Shown piece after piece: positions 54,024 to 63,012 of a stretch of DNA of 64,000 bases. Origin of the DNA: an uncultured Pelagibacteraceae bacterium (GTDB taxonomy: Bacteria > Pseudomonadota > Alphaproteobacteria > Pelagibacterales > Pelagibacteraceae); contig CACNVG010000003.1 of assembly GCA_902623785.1 (NCBI GenBank), forward strand, positions 1 to 64,000. Direction: 5' to 3'. Numbering within the stretch: the first letter of the stretch is position 1; each line of letters starts with the position of its first letter. Under the pieces are notes generated by a model that was given only the letters and a program-made list of their open reading frames with translations, was not told where the DNA came from and made no database searches. The position numbers and the translations under genes were made by a program.

Positions 54024-54683
54024 ATGAAAAAACTAGTTTTAAGCATTCTTCTTTTGATGGGCTTTGTAACTAATTCATACGCTACTGGTTCGGTAGGTGT
54101 TACATTTAGTAACGCTGATGTTAATTCAACTGTAAAAGATGATATTGACAACAACGGTTCAACTGACACTACTAAGAATTTAAGCAATGATGTTACATTT
54201 GCATCAATTTTCTTTGAAAAAGCACTTAATGATAGCATGAGTGTTGGTATTGATTTTATACCATTCGAAGCAGAATTTGAAAGCAGATCTACAACACAGG
54301 CGTCGATCAAAGGTAAAACAACTTCATCAACTTCAGGAACTAACAAAGGTACTGCGGATGTAAGTAGACATTTAACATTCTACGTACAGCCACAAAAAGA
54401 AATAAGAGATGGCCTTAAAGTTTTTGGAACATTTGGATTAGTAAAAGCAGATGTTGAATCATTAGTTCAATCAGTTTCATCAACAAATAAAACTGTTGAG
54501 CAAAGCTTAGATGGAATGAAATTAGGCCTAGGTCTTAAAAAAGAAACAGGTTTTGGTTTTATAAAACTTGAGTACAGTGAAACAGACTATGATGATATTG
54601 AAGCTACAACATCAAATAACACGAAAGTAACAGCAGATATTGATACAGACATTTTAGCATTATCTGTAGCTAAATCGTTCTAA
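54024..54683 (+). CDS. Small outer-membrane beta-barrel protein
   Basis: This 219-residue exported protein has a signal peptide (KKLVLSILLLMGFVTNSYA, cleaved before TGSVG). The mature part alternates polar and hydrophobic residues in strand-like stretches (SVGVTFSNADV, VTFASIFFEKAL, MSVGIDFIPFEAEF, HLTFYVQPQKE, LKVFGTFGLVKADV, GFGFIKLEYSETDY) and ends in ALSVAKSF, the aromatic C-terminus recognised by the BAM complex. That fits an eight-stranded barrel of the OmpA/OmpW kind. Function is unknown. A Rho-independent terminator shared with the opposite gene follows. Confidence 0.75.
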   Translation: MKKLVLSILLLMGFVTNSYATGSVGVTFSNADVNSTVKDDIDNNGSTDTTKNLSNDVTFASIFFEKALNDSMSVGIDFIPFEAEFESRSTTQASIKGKTTSSTSGTNKGTADVSRHLTFYVQPQKEIRDGLKVFGTFGLVKADVESLVQSVSSTNKTVEQSLDGMKLGLGLKKETGFGFIKLEYSETDYDDIEATTSNNTKVTADIDTDILALSVAKSF

Positions 54684-54704
54684 ATATTAATCTTAGAAAT
54701 ATTT

Positions 54705-54740
54705 AAAAAAACCCCTCATTAAAACTGAGGGGTTTTTTTT
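54705..54740. terminator. Bidirectional Rho-independent terminator
   Basis: CCCCTCA (54712-54718) pairs with TGAGGGG (54726-54732) around the loop TTAAAAC. The stem is flanked by A7 (54705-54711) and T8 (54733-54740), so it works on both strands. It ends the barrel gene; the opposite gene's stop codon lies at its edge. Confidence 0.92.
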
Positions 54741-55477
54741 TATCGAAATTTAAAATCATTATTAATTTTTAGAATATTTTCTTTAATCAAATTTGTTTTA
54801 TTTTTTAATACAGAGTCCTTTTTAATCTTTTTTCTTAAATACTCGTTATTTAAAACTAGGAAAGAAAATGTTTCTGCCATATCCTCAGGAACACTAGTTT
54901 TCGCATAGTCGGTAAAAAATCCTTCAGTAAAATTTAGAGGAGATAAACTAAAATATTCTTTACATGTTGAACATGCGGAATATTTAAATCCAGGTTTATT
55001 AAATTCTATCCATTTACTCTCACTAAAATAATCATTAAAATTTTTATGAATTATGTGAAATATTTCATGATGCAAAACTCTTTGTAAAATTTTATCTTTT
55101 GTATTAATATTTAAGATAATTGTTTTCATCTCAGGATTTGCAAAACCTATTGCTGGAATATCTGATACAGTTAAATTTTTACAGATAACGATGAATTTTA
55201 AATTAATCTTTTTCACGAATTTTTTATCGTAAAAATCCATATTTTTTTTGATTAAAGAAAATTTTCTTTTAAGTTGATCTTTTTTAGTTTGTTCGCAATT
55301 TACACTATTAATCCCCACACCGGCAGAAAAGTTTTTACCTGCAATTAAGTACTTTATACCTTTTGAGTCTGTTTCATAAATTTCTAAATTTGGTATTTTA
55401 ATAAGTTCATATATTTGGTCAGATTTTGCATGAAAAGGTATTATAAATAGAAGTATTAGTAGCAAGTTTAATTTCAT
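54740..55477 (-). CDS. Exported zincin-like metallopeptidase of unknown role
   Basis: No named family was recognised, but the chemistry is visible. This 245-residue protein has a signal peptide (KLNLLLILLFIIPFHAKS). The zinc motif HEIFH is at residues 137-141 and a downstream EDMAE at about 198-202 probably supplies the third ligand, an arrangement of gluzincin-type peptidases. A Cys-x2-Cys pair (SACSTCKEY, about residues 168-174) could form a disulfide or small metal site. It is probably periplasmic. It is divergent from the small peptide and speB genes (51 bp gap) and shares a terminator with the barrel gene. Confidence 0.7.
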   Translation of the reverse strand: MKLNLLLILLFIIPFHAKSDQIYELIKIPNLEIYETDSKGIKYLIAGKNFSAGVGINSVNCEQTKKDQLKRKFSLIKKNMDFYDKKFVKKINLKFIVICKNLTVSDIPAIGFANPEMKTIILNINTKDKILQRVLHHEIFHIIHKNFNDYFSESKWIEFNKPGFKYSACSTCKEYFSLSPLNFTEGFFTDYAKTSVPEDMAETFSFLVLNNEYLRKKIKKDSVLKNKTNLIKENILKINNDFKFR

Positions 55478-55528
55478 TTATTGAATAAGATAATATTAGA
55501 ATTAAACAAAATATGATATAATATTTTT

Positions 55529-55648
55529 ATGAAAAAAAAAAAATCATCTGATTTTAAATCAGTACCAAACTTATTTACAAGCAAGTATATATTTTATTAT
55601 TACGGTTTTTTTTGGTTTGTATTAATTTTGATTGTCTTTTTTTCATGA
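55529..55648 (+). CDS. 39-residue single-helix membrane peptide overlapping speB
   Basis: An unannotated small frame, ATG 55529 to TGA 55646-55648. The peptide has a charged start (MKKKKSSDFK), then YYYGFFWFVLILIVFFS, one transmembrane helix ending the protein. Its TGA overlaps the speB ATG as ATGA, the coupling arrangement seen throughout this genome. A TATAAT at 55517-55522 lies only 6 bases before its ATG, hinting at a leaderless message or that the real promoter is elsewhere. Function is unknown; it might be a tiny transporter subunit, anchor or coupling leader. Confidence 0.55.
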   Translation: MKKKKSSDFKSVPNLFTSKYIFYYYGFFWFVLILIVFFS

Positions 55649-56607
55649 AAAAAAAAAATAAAGATCCGATTCAGCCTATAAGTGGAACCGTGGTTCCAAG
55701 ATTTGCCGGTTCAAGTACCTTCGCAAGATTACCGGAACTAAGGGATGTAAGTAGCTGCGATGTAGCAATAGTTGGTATACCTTTTGATGCAGGTACAAGT
55801 TATAGACCCGGTGCTAGATTTGGTCCTCAGAGCATAAGACAGGCTTCAAGGCATTTAAGGACAAATTACCATCCAAATTATGATGTTGAACCATTTAAAG
55901 TTCAGCAAGTTGCTGACGCTGGGGATATTACCTGTAATCCATTTAATATTGATGAAGCAATAAAACAAATAGAAAAAGGAGCTTATGATTTACTTAAAAA
56001 AACTGGGAGAATTATAAGTATGGGAGGAGATCACACGATAGCATTTCCACTTTTAAGAGCTATTAATAAAATTAATGGAGGACCTGTAGCACTTGTTCAT
56101 TTTGATGCACATTTAGATACATGGGATACATACATGGGTGCCCCTTATACTCATGGAACTCCTTTTCGAAGAGCTAGAGAAGAAAATTTATTTTTAGATG
56201 ATGCATCAATGCACGTTGGCATAAGAGGGCCACTCTACAGCAGAGATGATCTTAAAAACGATGAAAGTTTTGGATTTAAAACAATTCATTGCGATGAATT
56301 CCAAAGTGAGGGAGTTGATAAAATTGTTCAAAGAATAAGAAAAAGAGTAGGTGACAATCCATTATATTTATCAATAGATATAGATGTTCTTGATCCAGCA
56401 TATGCACCAGGTACGGGAACACCTGAGATAGCGGGTATGTCTACAAGAGAAATGGTAAACGTCATAAGAGGATTATCAGGAATGAAACTGATTTCGGCGG
56501 ATGTTGTGGAAGTCTCCCCTGCTTACGATCACGCTGAGGTAACATCATTAGCTGCAGCAACAATAATCTATGAAATCACTAATTTATTTGCAAAAGTAAA
56601 AGGATAA
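55645..56607 (+). CDS. speB: Agmatinase/guanidinobutyrase-family ureohydrolase
   Basis: This manganese ureohydrolase cleaves a guanidino compound to an amine plus urea. I chose the ATG at 55645 (MKKKNKDPIQPISGTVV, 320 residues) because it fits the family start and overlaps the upstream peptide stop. Metal motifs are complete: SMGGDHT, HFDAHLDTW and SIDIDVLDPAYAPGTG. YRPGARFGPQSIR near residue 54 is also typical. Agmatine (giving putrescine) or 4-guanidinobutyrate (giving GABA) are likely substrates; which one is not decidable by eye. An aldehyde dehydrogenase follows 14 bp later. Confidence 0.93.
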   Translation: MKKKNKDPIQPISGTVVPRFAGSSTFARLPELRDVSSCDVAIVGIPFDAGTSYRPGARFGPQSIRQASRHLRTNYHPNYDVEPFKVQQVADAGDITCNPFNIDEAIKQIEKGAYDLLKKTGRIISMGGDHTIAFPLLRAINKINGGPVALVHFDAHLDTWDTYMGAPYTHGTPFRRAREENLFLDDASMHVGIRGPLYSRDDLKNDESFGFKTIHCDEFQSEGVDKIVQRIRKRVGDNPLYLSIDIDVLDPAYAPGTGTPEIAGMSTREMVNVIRGLSGMKLISADVVEVSPAYDHAEVTSLAAATIIYEITNLFAKVKG

Positions 56608-56621
56608 GTTAATTTCCCATC

Positions 56622-58058
56622 ATGTCTGACAAAAAAAAATTTTATATTAATGGTAAATGGGTTTCACCAAAAAGTAATAAAAGTATTAAAGTAATAAATC
56701 CCGCAACAGAAGATGTATGTGCAGAAATATCTTTAGGTTCAAAAGAAGATGTTAATGATGCAGTTTTGTCTGCAAAAGATGCTTTTAAAACATGGGCATT
56801 CTCTTCAAAAAAAGAAAGACTAGAACCACTAGAGAAATTATATGAACTATATAAAAAAAGATGGTCAGATATAGCAGAGACTATAACTACAGAAATGGGA
56901 GCTCCAAAAGATTTTTCAACAAAATTACAAGCTGGAACAGGCGCTGCTCATATTAAAACATTTATTAGATATCTTAAAGAATTTGATTTTGAGAAACCAT
57001 TAGGGGAACACGCAAAAAACCAAAGACTTATTTATGAACCCAAAGGTGTATGTGCTTTAATAACACCTTGGAACTGGCCAATGAACCAAACCTGTTTGAA
57101 AGTTATGCCCGCTTTAGCGTCAGGATGCACTATGATACTAAAACCATCTGAAGTAGCACCGTTATCAGCTATGATATTAACAGAATTAATTGATGAAGCA
57201 GGTTTTCCTCCAGGAGTTTTTAATTTGGTTAATGGAGATGGTGCAACAACTGGAGATGCTTTAACAAGCCATCCAGATATAAATATGATCTCATTTACAG
57301 GATCAACTAGGGCTGGAGCTTTAATATCGCAAAATGCTGCTAAAGATTTCAAAAGGGTTAGTCTTGAACTTGGTGGAAAAGGAGCAAATATAATTTTTAA
57401 AGATGCAGACCCTGAAGCTATCGAGAGAGGAGCTTTGAGGTGCTTTAGAAACTCAGGGCAATCATGTAATGCACCAACAAGAATGCTTGTCGAAAAAAGT
57501 ATGTATGATGAGGCGGTTGAAAGAGTAAAAAAATTTGCGAATAGTATGAAAGTTGGAGATCCTAAAAAGGAAGGTGAACACATCGGCCCAGTAGTATCTG
57601 AAGTACAGTACGAAAAAATACAGTCGCTTATTCAAAAAGGTATCGATGAAGGTGCTAAACTTGTTGCAGGGGGAGTGGGAAAACCTGATGGATTAGATAA
57701 AGGTTACTTTGTTAAACCTACAGCCTTTGCCGATGTTAATAATCAAATGGAAATTGCAAGAACTGAAATTTTTGGTCCAGTACTTTCAATTATACCTTTT
57801 GAAAATGAGGAAGAAGCAATAAACATTGCAAATGATACTGATTACGGTCTAACTAATTACATTCAAACTAAAGATAAAGAAAAAGCCAATAGAGTTGCAA
57901 GAAGGCTTAGATCTGGAATGGTAGATGTTAACGGAGCTGGTATAGCGGTCGATGCACCGTTCGGAGGATTTAAACATTCTGGTATAGGTCGTGAGGCAGG
58001 AAAAGAAGGCTTATTGGAATTTTTAGAAGTTAAATCAGTTGGTGGGTGGGCTAATTAG
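56622..58058 (+). CDS. NAD(P)-dependent aldehyde dehydrogenase
   Basis: This 478-residue enzyme oxidises an aldehyde to an acid. The oxyanion segment ITPWNWPMNQ, FTGSTRAGALI (cofactor loop), SLELGGKGANII with the general-base glutamate, SGQSCNAPTR with the nucleophile cysteine and EIFGPVLSII are in order. It is downstream of speB in what looks like one transcript, so aminoaldehydes from polyamine breakdown (for example 4-aminobutyraldehyde) are plausible substrates. An aminotransferase or oxidase feeding it is not adjacent. It overlaps the convergent deacetylase by 8 bp. Confidence 0.93.
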   Translation: MSDKKKFYINGKWVSPKSNKSIKVINPATEDVCAEISLGSKEDVNDAVLSAKDAFKTWAFSSKKERLEPLEKLYELYKKRWSDIAETITTEMGAPKDFSTKLQAGTGAAHIKTFIRYLKEFDFEKPLGEHAKNQRLIYEPKGVCALITPWNWPMNQTCLKVMPALASGCTMILKPSEVAPLSAMILTELIDEAGFPPGVFNLVNGDGATTGDALTSHPDINMISFTGSTRAGALISQNAAKDFKRVSLELGGKGANIIFKDADPEAIERGALRCFRNSGQSCNAPTRMLVEKSMYDEAVERVKKFANSMKVGDPKKEGEHIGPVVSEVQYEKIQSLIQKGIDEGAKLVAGGVGKPDGLDKGYFVKPTAFADVNNQMEIARTEIFGPVLSIIPFENEEEAINIANDTDYGLTNYIQTKDKEKANRVARRLRSGMVDVNGAGIAVDAPFGGFKHSGIGREAGKEGLLEFLEVKSVGGWAN

Positions 58059-59241
58059 ATTTTGATTTTTCTTTTACACCATCCAAAAATTTAAGACATT
58101 TTTTTAATTCTTCTAACTTAATAAATTCATCAACTTTGTGCGCTTGCTCAATTGATCCAGGTCCACAAACAACTGTGCTAATTCCAATTTCTTGAAAAAG
58201 ACCTGCCTCTGTACCAAAAGACACAACTTCACGTAAATTATCTCCAGTAATGCTTGATACAAACTCACAAGCTTCGGAATTCTTTTCTCTATCAAAACCT
58301 ATGATTTCCCCAATTATTTCCTTTCGTATTTCAGATTTTGGATAGACTTTTTGCATTTCTGGAAGTAATTCTTTTTTTATAAATTTATCTATTTCGCTAT
58401 TAACAAACACCCCATCTTCTTTTACAACAGGCCTTAATTCCCAATCAACCTTACATTTATCAGCTATTACATTTCTCGCAATTCCACCTGAAATACCACC
58501 AATTTGTAAAGTGGTATATGGGGGGTTAAATATAGAATTTTTAGTTTTTCTTTTTTTTAAAACTTCTCTCAATTGCATAAGTTTTTGAATAAATTTAGAG
58601 GCATATTCTACTGCATTTACACCTTTTTCAGGCTGCGAACCATGACCAGCAAGACCATGAAAATGTGTAGTGTACTCATAACAACCTTTGTGAGCATCAA
58701 TTATTTTCATATTAGTTGGCTCTCCAACAATACACAAAGAATCTTTTATATCTCTTTTTTTTAATTCATCTATTAAAAGGGGCGCTCCTTGGCATGCTGT
58801 CTCTTCATCAAAAGTAAATGAAAAATGGATATCTCGATCTAATTTTTCGGAGGAAAATACTGGCGCATAAGCTAACACACAAGCTAAAAAACCCTTCATA
58901 TCACACGAACCTCTTCCAAACAGTTTCCCATCCTTGATTGTTGCTTTAAAAGGATCTGTTGACCAACTTTTTGTTACAGGCACCACATCAGTATGACCTG
59001 AAAAAATTATAGATTTTTTCCCGTTCTTTTTTTTTGACTTTAAAGTTGAAAATAAGTTCACTCTTTTTTTATCATTATCAAATACTTTAAATGATGATGC
59101 TCCGACATCACCTAAAATTTTTTCACAGTAATTAATAATTGAGTTGTTATCTTCACCTGAAATAGTTTTAAATCCTATTAAATCAGAGAGAATTTTAATT
59201 GAATCATTATATAATTTATCTGAATTATTTTCTGTACTCAT
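58051..59241 (-). CDS. argE: M20-family deacetylase, ArgE (acetylornithine deacetylase) type
   Basis: This 396-residue M20 zinc enzyme has the first metal motif IFSGHTDVVP with LFGRGSCDMKG, the bridging DEETACQGA, and EPTNMKIIDAHKGC, GLAGHGSQPEKGVN for the dimer/lid domain. The order and length fit ArgE. The substrate may be N-acetylornithine or another N-acetylated diamine. It lies convergent to a polyamine-type aldehyde dehydrogenase and in the same block as an ectoine-hydrolase-like gene, whose product would be N-acetyl-diaminobutyrate. Confidence 0.87.
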   Translation of the reverse strand: MSTENNSDKLYNDSIKILSDLIGFKTISGEDNNSIINYCEKILGDVGASSFKVFDNDKKRVNLFSTLKSKKKNGKKSIIFSGHTDVVPVTKSWSTDPFKATIKDGKLFGRGSCDMKGFLACVLAYAPVFSSEKLDRDIHFSFTFDEETACQGAPLLIDELKKRDIKDSLCIVGEPTNMKIIDAHKGCYEYTTHFHGLAGHGSQPEKGVNAVEYASKFIQKLMQLREVLKKRKTKNSIFNPPYTTLQIGGISGGIARNVIADKCKVDWELRPVVKEDGVFVNSEIDKFIKKELLPEMQKVYPKSEIRKEIIGEIIGFDREKNSEACEFVSSITGDNLREVVSFGTEAGLFQEIGISTVVCGPGSIEQAHKVDEFIKLEELKKCLKFLDGVKEKSKSN

Positions 59242-59268
59242 TCGTAAAAAGAATTATATATTAATTCC

Positions 59269-59610
59269 ATGAAAGAACAAATATCCTATGATCAATTTGA
59301 AAAGATAGATTTAAGAATCGGCACTGTAATTTCAGTCAAAAAAAACGAAAAGGCTCGAAAACCTTCATTAGTTGTAAAGGTTGATTTTGGAAAAGAAATA
59401 GGCGTTAAACAATCTTCTGCCCAAATTACGCATTATTATAATGAGGAAAATTTGAAGAATAAACAGGTTATTGGTGTCTGTAATTTTGCAGAAAAAAATA
59501 TTGCTGGTGTTGTTTCTCAGGTTTTAATACTTGGTGCAATCGACAAAGAAGGGAAAGTGGTACTACTTCATCCTTCTCAGAAAACAGAAGACGGGTTACC
59601 GGTAGCTTAA
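59269..59610 (+). CDS. csaA: tRNA-binding-domain protein CsaA
   Basis: This 113-residue protein consists of one EMAP-II-like OB fold, as in CsaA, which has reported chaperone-like and export-related activity. The KIDLRIGTVISVKKNEKARK start, LVVKVDFGKEIGVKQSSAQI and QVIGVCNFAEKNIAGVVSQV segments match. It stands alone, 27 bp from the divergent deacetylase and 88 bp before aconitase. Confidence 0.9.
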   Translation: MKEQISYDQFEKIDLRIGTVISVKKNEKARKPSLVVKVDFGKEIGVKQSSAQITHYYNEENLKNKQVIGVCNFAEKNIAGVVSQVLILGAIDKEGKVVLLHPSQKTEDGLPVA

Positions 59611-59698
59611 TTTGCTAGTAAATTTGCGACAAATGATAAATTTATTTAATTATTTTATTATGTTATGTCAACTTACTTTTGCTCAAAAATAATTTGTT

Positions 59699-62368
59699 AT
59701 GAAACCAGGAAATAAAAATTCTTATAAATCACTTACTTCGATTAATATTAATGAAAAAGAATATAATTACTTTTCTTTAAAAATTGCAGAACTAAATGGT
59801 TTAAAAGGTATAGAAAAATTACCAAAATCATTAAAGGTTTTATTAGAAAATTTACTGCGATATGAAGACGGTAAGACAGTAACCAAAGATCAAATTCTTG
59901 CTTTGCAAAAATGGTTAATAGATAAAAAGTCTGAAACAGAAATTGCATATAGACCCGCTAGAGTTCTTTTACAAGACTACACAGGAATACCTGCAGTTGC
60001 AGATTTAGCGGCTATGCGTGAGGCTGTAAAAGAAAAAAATAAAGATCCACAAATAATCAATCCATTGTCTTCTGTTGATTTGGTAATCGACCATTCAGTA
60101 CAAGTCGACAAGTTTTCAACGCCAGATTCATTAAAAAAGAATGTTGAAATTGAATTCCAGAGAAATGCTGAGAGATATTCTTTTTTGAAGTGGGGACAAC
60201 AAGCTTTTGATAATTTTAGAATAGTTCCACCAGGGACTGGGATATGTCATCAAGTTAATCTTGAGTATCTTTCTAAAGTAGTATGGAAAGAAAAATTTAA
60301 AGATAAAGATTATATTTTTCCAGATACTTTAGTAGGAACTGATAGTCATACCACTATGGTAAATGGTTTGTCTGTTCTTGGATGGGGAGTAGGAGGTATA
60401 GAAGCAGAGGCTGGCATGCTTGGGCAACCGATCTCTATGTTAATACCAGAGGTAATTGGTTTTGAAATAATAAATAGGCTTCCAGAAGGCACAACTGCTA
60501 CAGACTTAGTTTTGACAGTTGTTAAAATGTTAAGGGATAAAGGTGTTGTTGGAAAGTTTGTTGAATTTTATGGTGAGGGACTCAAAAATTTAACCCTTGC
60601 TGACCGAGCAACTATAGCTAATATGGCCCCAGAGTACGGAGCAACATGTGGTTTCTTTCCAATTGATGATGAGACTTTAAAATATCTTGAGTTCTCCGGA
60701 AGAGATAAAAATCAAGTAGAAATAGTTAAAAGATATGCACAAGAACAAGGGCTATGGATAAGTGATAATATGGTTTTTACTGACACTCTAAAATTGGATA
60801 TGTCTACAGTTGTTCCAACAATCTCAGGGCCTAAAAGACCTCAAGATAAAGTTTTATTAACAGAGGCTTCCAAAAATTTTGATACTAATTTTAAAAATAT
60901 TACAAAAAGACAAGCTTTTTCAACTTCAAAAGTTGACGGAACAGACTATGAAATTAAAGATGGCTCTATTTTAATAGCTGCAATAACTTCATGCACTAAT
61001 ACATCAAATCCAAATGTATTAATCGGGGCAGGTTTGCTGGCTAAGAAGGCCTGTGATCTTGGGTTAACAACAAAGCCGTGGGTAAAAACTTCTCTTGCAC
61101 CAGGGTCTCAAGTAGTTACTGACTATTTAGCAAAGGCCGGTTTAAACGTTTATTTAGATAAGCTTGGTTTTAATCTCGTTGGGTACGGTTGCACAACTTG
61201 TATTGGTAACTCAGGTCCTTTACCAGAAAACATATCATCAGCCGTTCAAAAAAATAATATTTATGCAGTTTCAGTATTATCTGGTAATAGAAATTTTGAA
61301 GGAAGAATCTCTCCATTGATTAAAGCTAATTATTTAGCATCACCACCTCTAGTAGTAGCCTATGCACTAGTTGGACACATGAAATTTGATTTTTATAGAG
61401 ATTCGTTGGGCAAATCTAAAGATGGTAAAGATATTTTCTTAAAAGATATATGGCCATCTAATAAAGAAATTGAAGATACATTAAGTAATTCTCTAAATGC
61501 AGAAATGTTTATTAACAGATATTCGAATGTATCCAAGGGACCATCACAATGGCAAAATATTAAAACAAAAGAAAGCAGCATTTATGAATGGGATGATAAC
61601 TCAACATATGTAAAAAAACCTCCATTCTTTGATAATCTTAAAGATAGCCCAGATGGATATAAAGATATTATTAATGCAAGACCTTTATTAATTCTAGGGG
61701 ATATGGTTACGACAGATCATATTTCGCCAGCTGGTTCAATTCAAAAAGAGAGTCCCACAGGCGATTATTTTATGAAAAATCAAGTTTTACAAAAAGATTT
61801 TAATTCTTACGGGTCGAGGAGAGGTAATCATGAGGTAATGATGAGAGGAACTTTTGCAAATATAAGAATTAGAAATGAGATGGCGCCAGGAACTGAGGGA
61901 GGTTTTACTAAATTATATCCTGAGGAAAAGATAATGCCAGTTTTTGAAGCAGTAGAAGAGTATAAAAAAAGAAAAACTGATTTAATAGTCATTGGTGGTA
62001 AAGAGTATGGAACAGGCTCTTCAAGAGATTGGGCAGCCAAGGGTACAAAACTTTTGGGAGTAAAATCTGTATTTGCTGAAAGTTTTGAGAGAATACATAG
62101 ATCGAATTTAATCGGGATGGGAATATTACCATTACAATTTATAGATGGCATGGACAGAAAAAAATTAAAACTTACAGGTTCGGAAATTATTACAGTAAAT
62201 GGAATAGAAAAAGGATTAAATCCTGGAGACAAATTATCTGTCGAATTTAAATATCAAAATGGAGAAATTAAAAAAATTAAAATGTTATGCAGAATAGATA
62301 CAAATAATGAGCTAGAATACTATAAGCACGGTGGGATTCTTCAATACGTTTTAAGAAATACTATCTAG
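59699..62368 (+). CDS. acnA: Aconitate hydratase A
   Basis: Aconitase interconverts citrate and isocitrate with a [4Fe-4S] cluster. It has 889 residues, the AcnA/IRP1-like length. Cluster cysteines are in ITSCTNTSNP (first) and GYGCTTCIGNSGP (second and third). VGTDSHTTMVNGLSVLGWGVGG and the swivel-domain GSSRDWAAKGTKLLGVKSV are diagnostic. It begins a short run with a YfgM-like and a BamB-like gene (2 bp and overlap spacing). It feeds Icd at 34.2-35.4 kb in the TCA cycle. A possible promoter (TTGCGA, 17 bp, TAATTA) lies in the 88 bp upstream gap. Confidence 0.97.
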   Translation: MKPGNKNSYKSLTSININEKEYNYFSLKIAELNGLKGIEKLPKSLKVLLENLLRYEDGKTVTKDQILALQKWLIDKKSETEIAYRPARVLLQDYTGIPAVADLAAMREAVKEKNKDPQIINPLSSVDLVIDHSVQVDKFSTPDSLKKNVEIEFQRNAERYSFLKWGQQAFDNFRIVPPGTGICHQVNLEYLSKVVWKEKFKDKDYIFPDTLVGTDSHTTMVNGLSVLGWGVGGIEAEAGMLGQPISMLIPEVIGFEIINRLPEGTTATDLVLTVVKMLRDKGVVGKFVEFYGEGLKNLTLADRATIANMAPEYGATCGFFPIDDETLKYLEFSGRDKNQVEIVKRYAQEQGLWISDNMVFTDTLKLDMSTVVPTISGPKRPQDKVLLTEASKNFDTNFKNITKRQAFSTSKVDGTDYEIKDGSILIAAITSCTNTSNPNVLIGAGLLAKKACDLGLTTKPWVKTSLAPGSQVVTDYLAKAGLNVYLDKLGFNLVGYGCTTCIGNSGPLPENISSAVQKNNIYAVSVLSGNRNFEGRISPLIKANYLASPPLVVAYALVGHMKFDFYRDSLGKSKDGKDIFLKDIWPSNKEIEDTLSNSLNAEMFINRYSNVSKGPSQWQNIKTKESSIYEWDDNSTYVKKPPFFDNLKDSPDGYKDIINARPLLILGDMVTTDHISPAGSIQKESPTGDYFMKNQVLQKDFNSYGSRRGNHEVMMRGTFANIRIRNEMAPGTEGGFTKLYPEEKIMPVFEAVEEYKKRKTDLIVIGGKEYGTGSSRDWAAKGTKLLGVKSVFAESFERIHRSNLIGMGILPLQFIDGMDRKKLKLTGSEIITVNGIEKGLNPGDKLSVEFKYQNGEIKKIKMLCRIDTNNELEYYKHGGILQYVLRNTI

Positions 62369-62370
62369 AT

Positions 62371-63012
62371 ATGAATGAAGATATAGAATTTGTAAATCAA
62401 AGTACTAGAATTGAAAAGTTCAAAAACTTTATAATTAAGAATAGAAAAAAGTTAATTTTAACTTTTTTAAGCATCATAGTTTTTTTGTTTATTTTGTTTA
62501 TTTATCAAGAATTTAAAGAAAAAAAAAAATTAGATATTGCTGAAAAATTTAATAACTTAACATTGATAAAAATTAAAAAGGGTGAAAAAGATAAATTAAA
62601 AAAATTAATTGAGATAATAGCAAGTCAAAACGAGACATATTCAATACTTTCGCTAAACTATATTATAGATAATCAATTAATAGATGATAAAAGCGAAATC
62701 AATAAATTATTTGATGATACAATAAAAATACAGTCAGATGATGAAATTAAGAATTTAATTATTTACAAAAAAGGTTTATTCAATTCCAATAACATTAATG
62801 AAAATGAACTTTTAAAAATTTTAAATCCAGTATTAAAATCTCAAAGTGTTTGGAAGCCTCATTCTTTACTACTTATGTCTGATTATTTCTATGCAAATGG
62901 AAATTCCAACAAATCAAAACAATTTCTTAAAGAAATTGTAAATAATGAAAAAATTAATAGTAATATCAAACTTGAAGCACAAAAAAGACTTAGACGGTTT
63001 TTTAATGAATAA
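62371..63012 (+). CDS. YfgM-like membrane protein with TPR-like periplasmic domain
   Basis: This 213-residue protein has one N-terminal transmembrane helix (about residues 29-49, KLILTFLSIIVFLFILFIYQ) and a helical periplasmic part with weak tetratricopeptide-like pairs (IIASQNETYSILSLNYIID; SLLLMSDYFYANGNSNKSKQ). This is the layout of YfgM, often found next to BamB in the der/bam neighbourhood. Its stop overlaps the next start by 8 bp. Assignment rests on layout and neighbour, not on a strong motif. Confidence 0.7.
   Translation: MNEDIEFVNQSTRIEKFKNFIIKNRKKLILTFLSIIVFLFILFIYQEFKEKKKLDIAEKFNNLTLIKIKKGEKDKLKKLIEIIASQNETYSILSLNYIIDNQLIDDKSEINKLFDDTIKIQSDDEIKNLIIYKKGLFNSNNINENELLKILNPVLKSQSVWKPHSLLLMSDYFYANGNSNKSKQFLKEIVNNEKINSNIKLEAQKRLRRFFNE

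Noticed and set aside
57032-57583. 183-codon minus-strand frame inside the aldehyde dehydrogenase gene
   Set aside because: Antisense to a conserved enzyme with catalytic motifs; product has low complexity and no recognisable domain.
61828-62232. 134-codon minus-strand frame inside aconitase
   Set aside because: Antisense shadow of the well-conserved swivel domain of aconitase.
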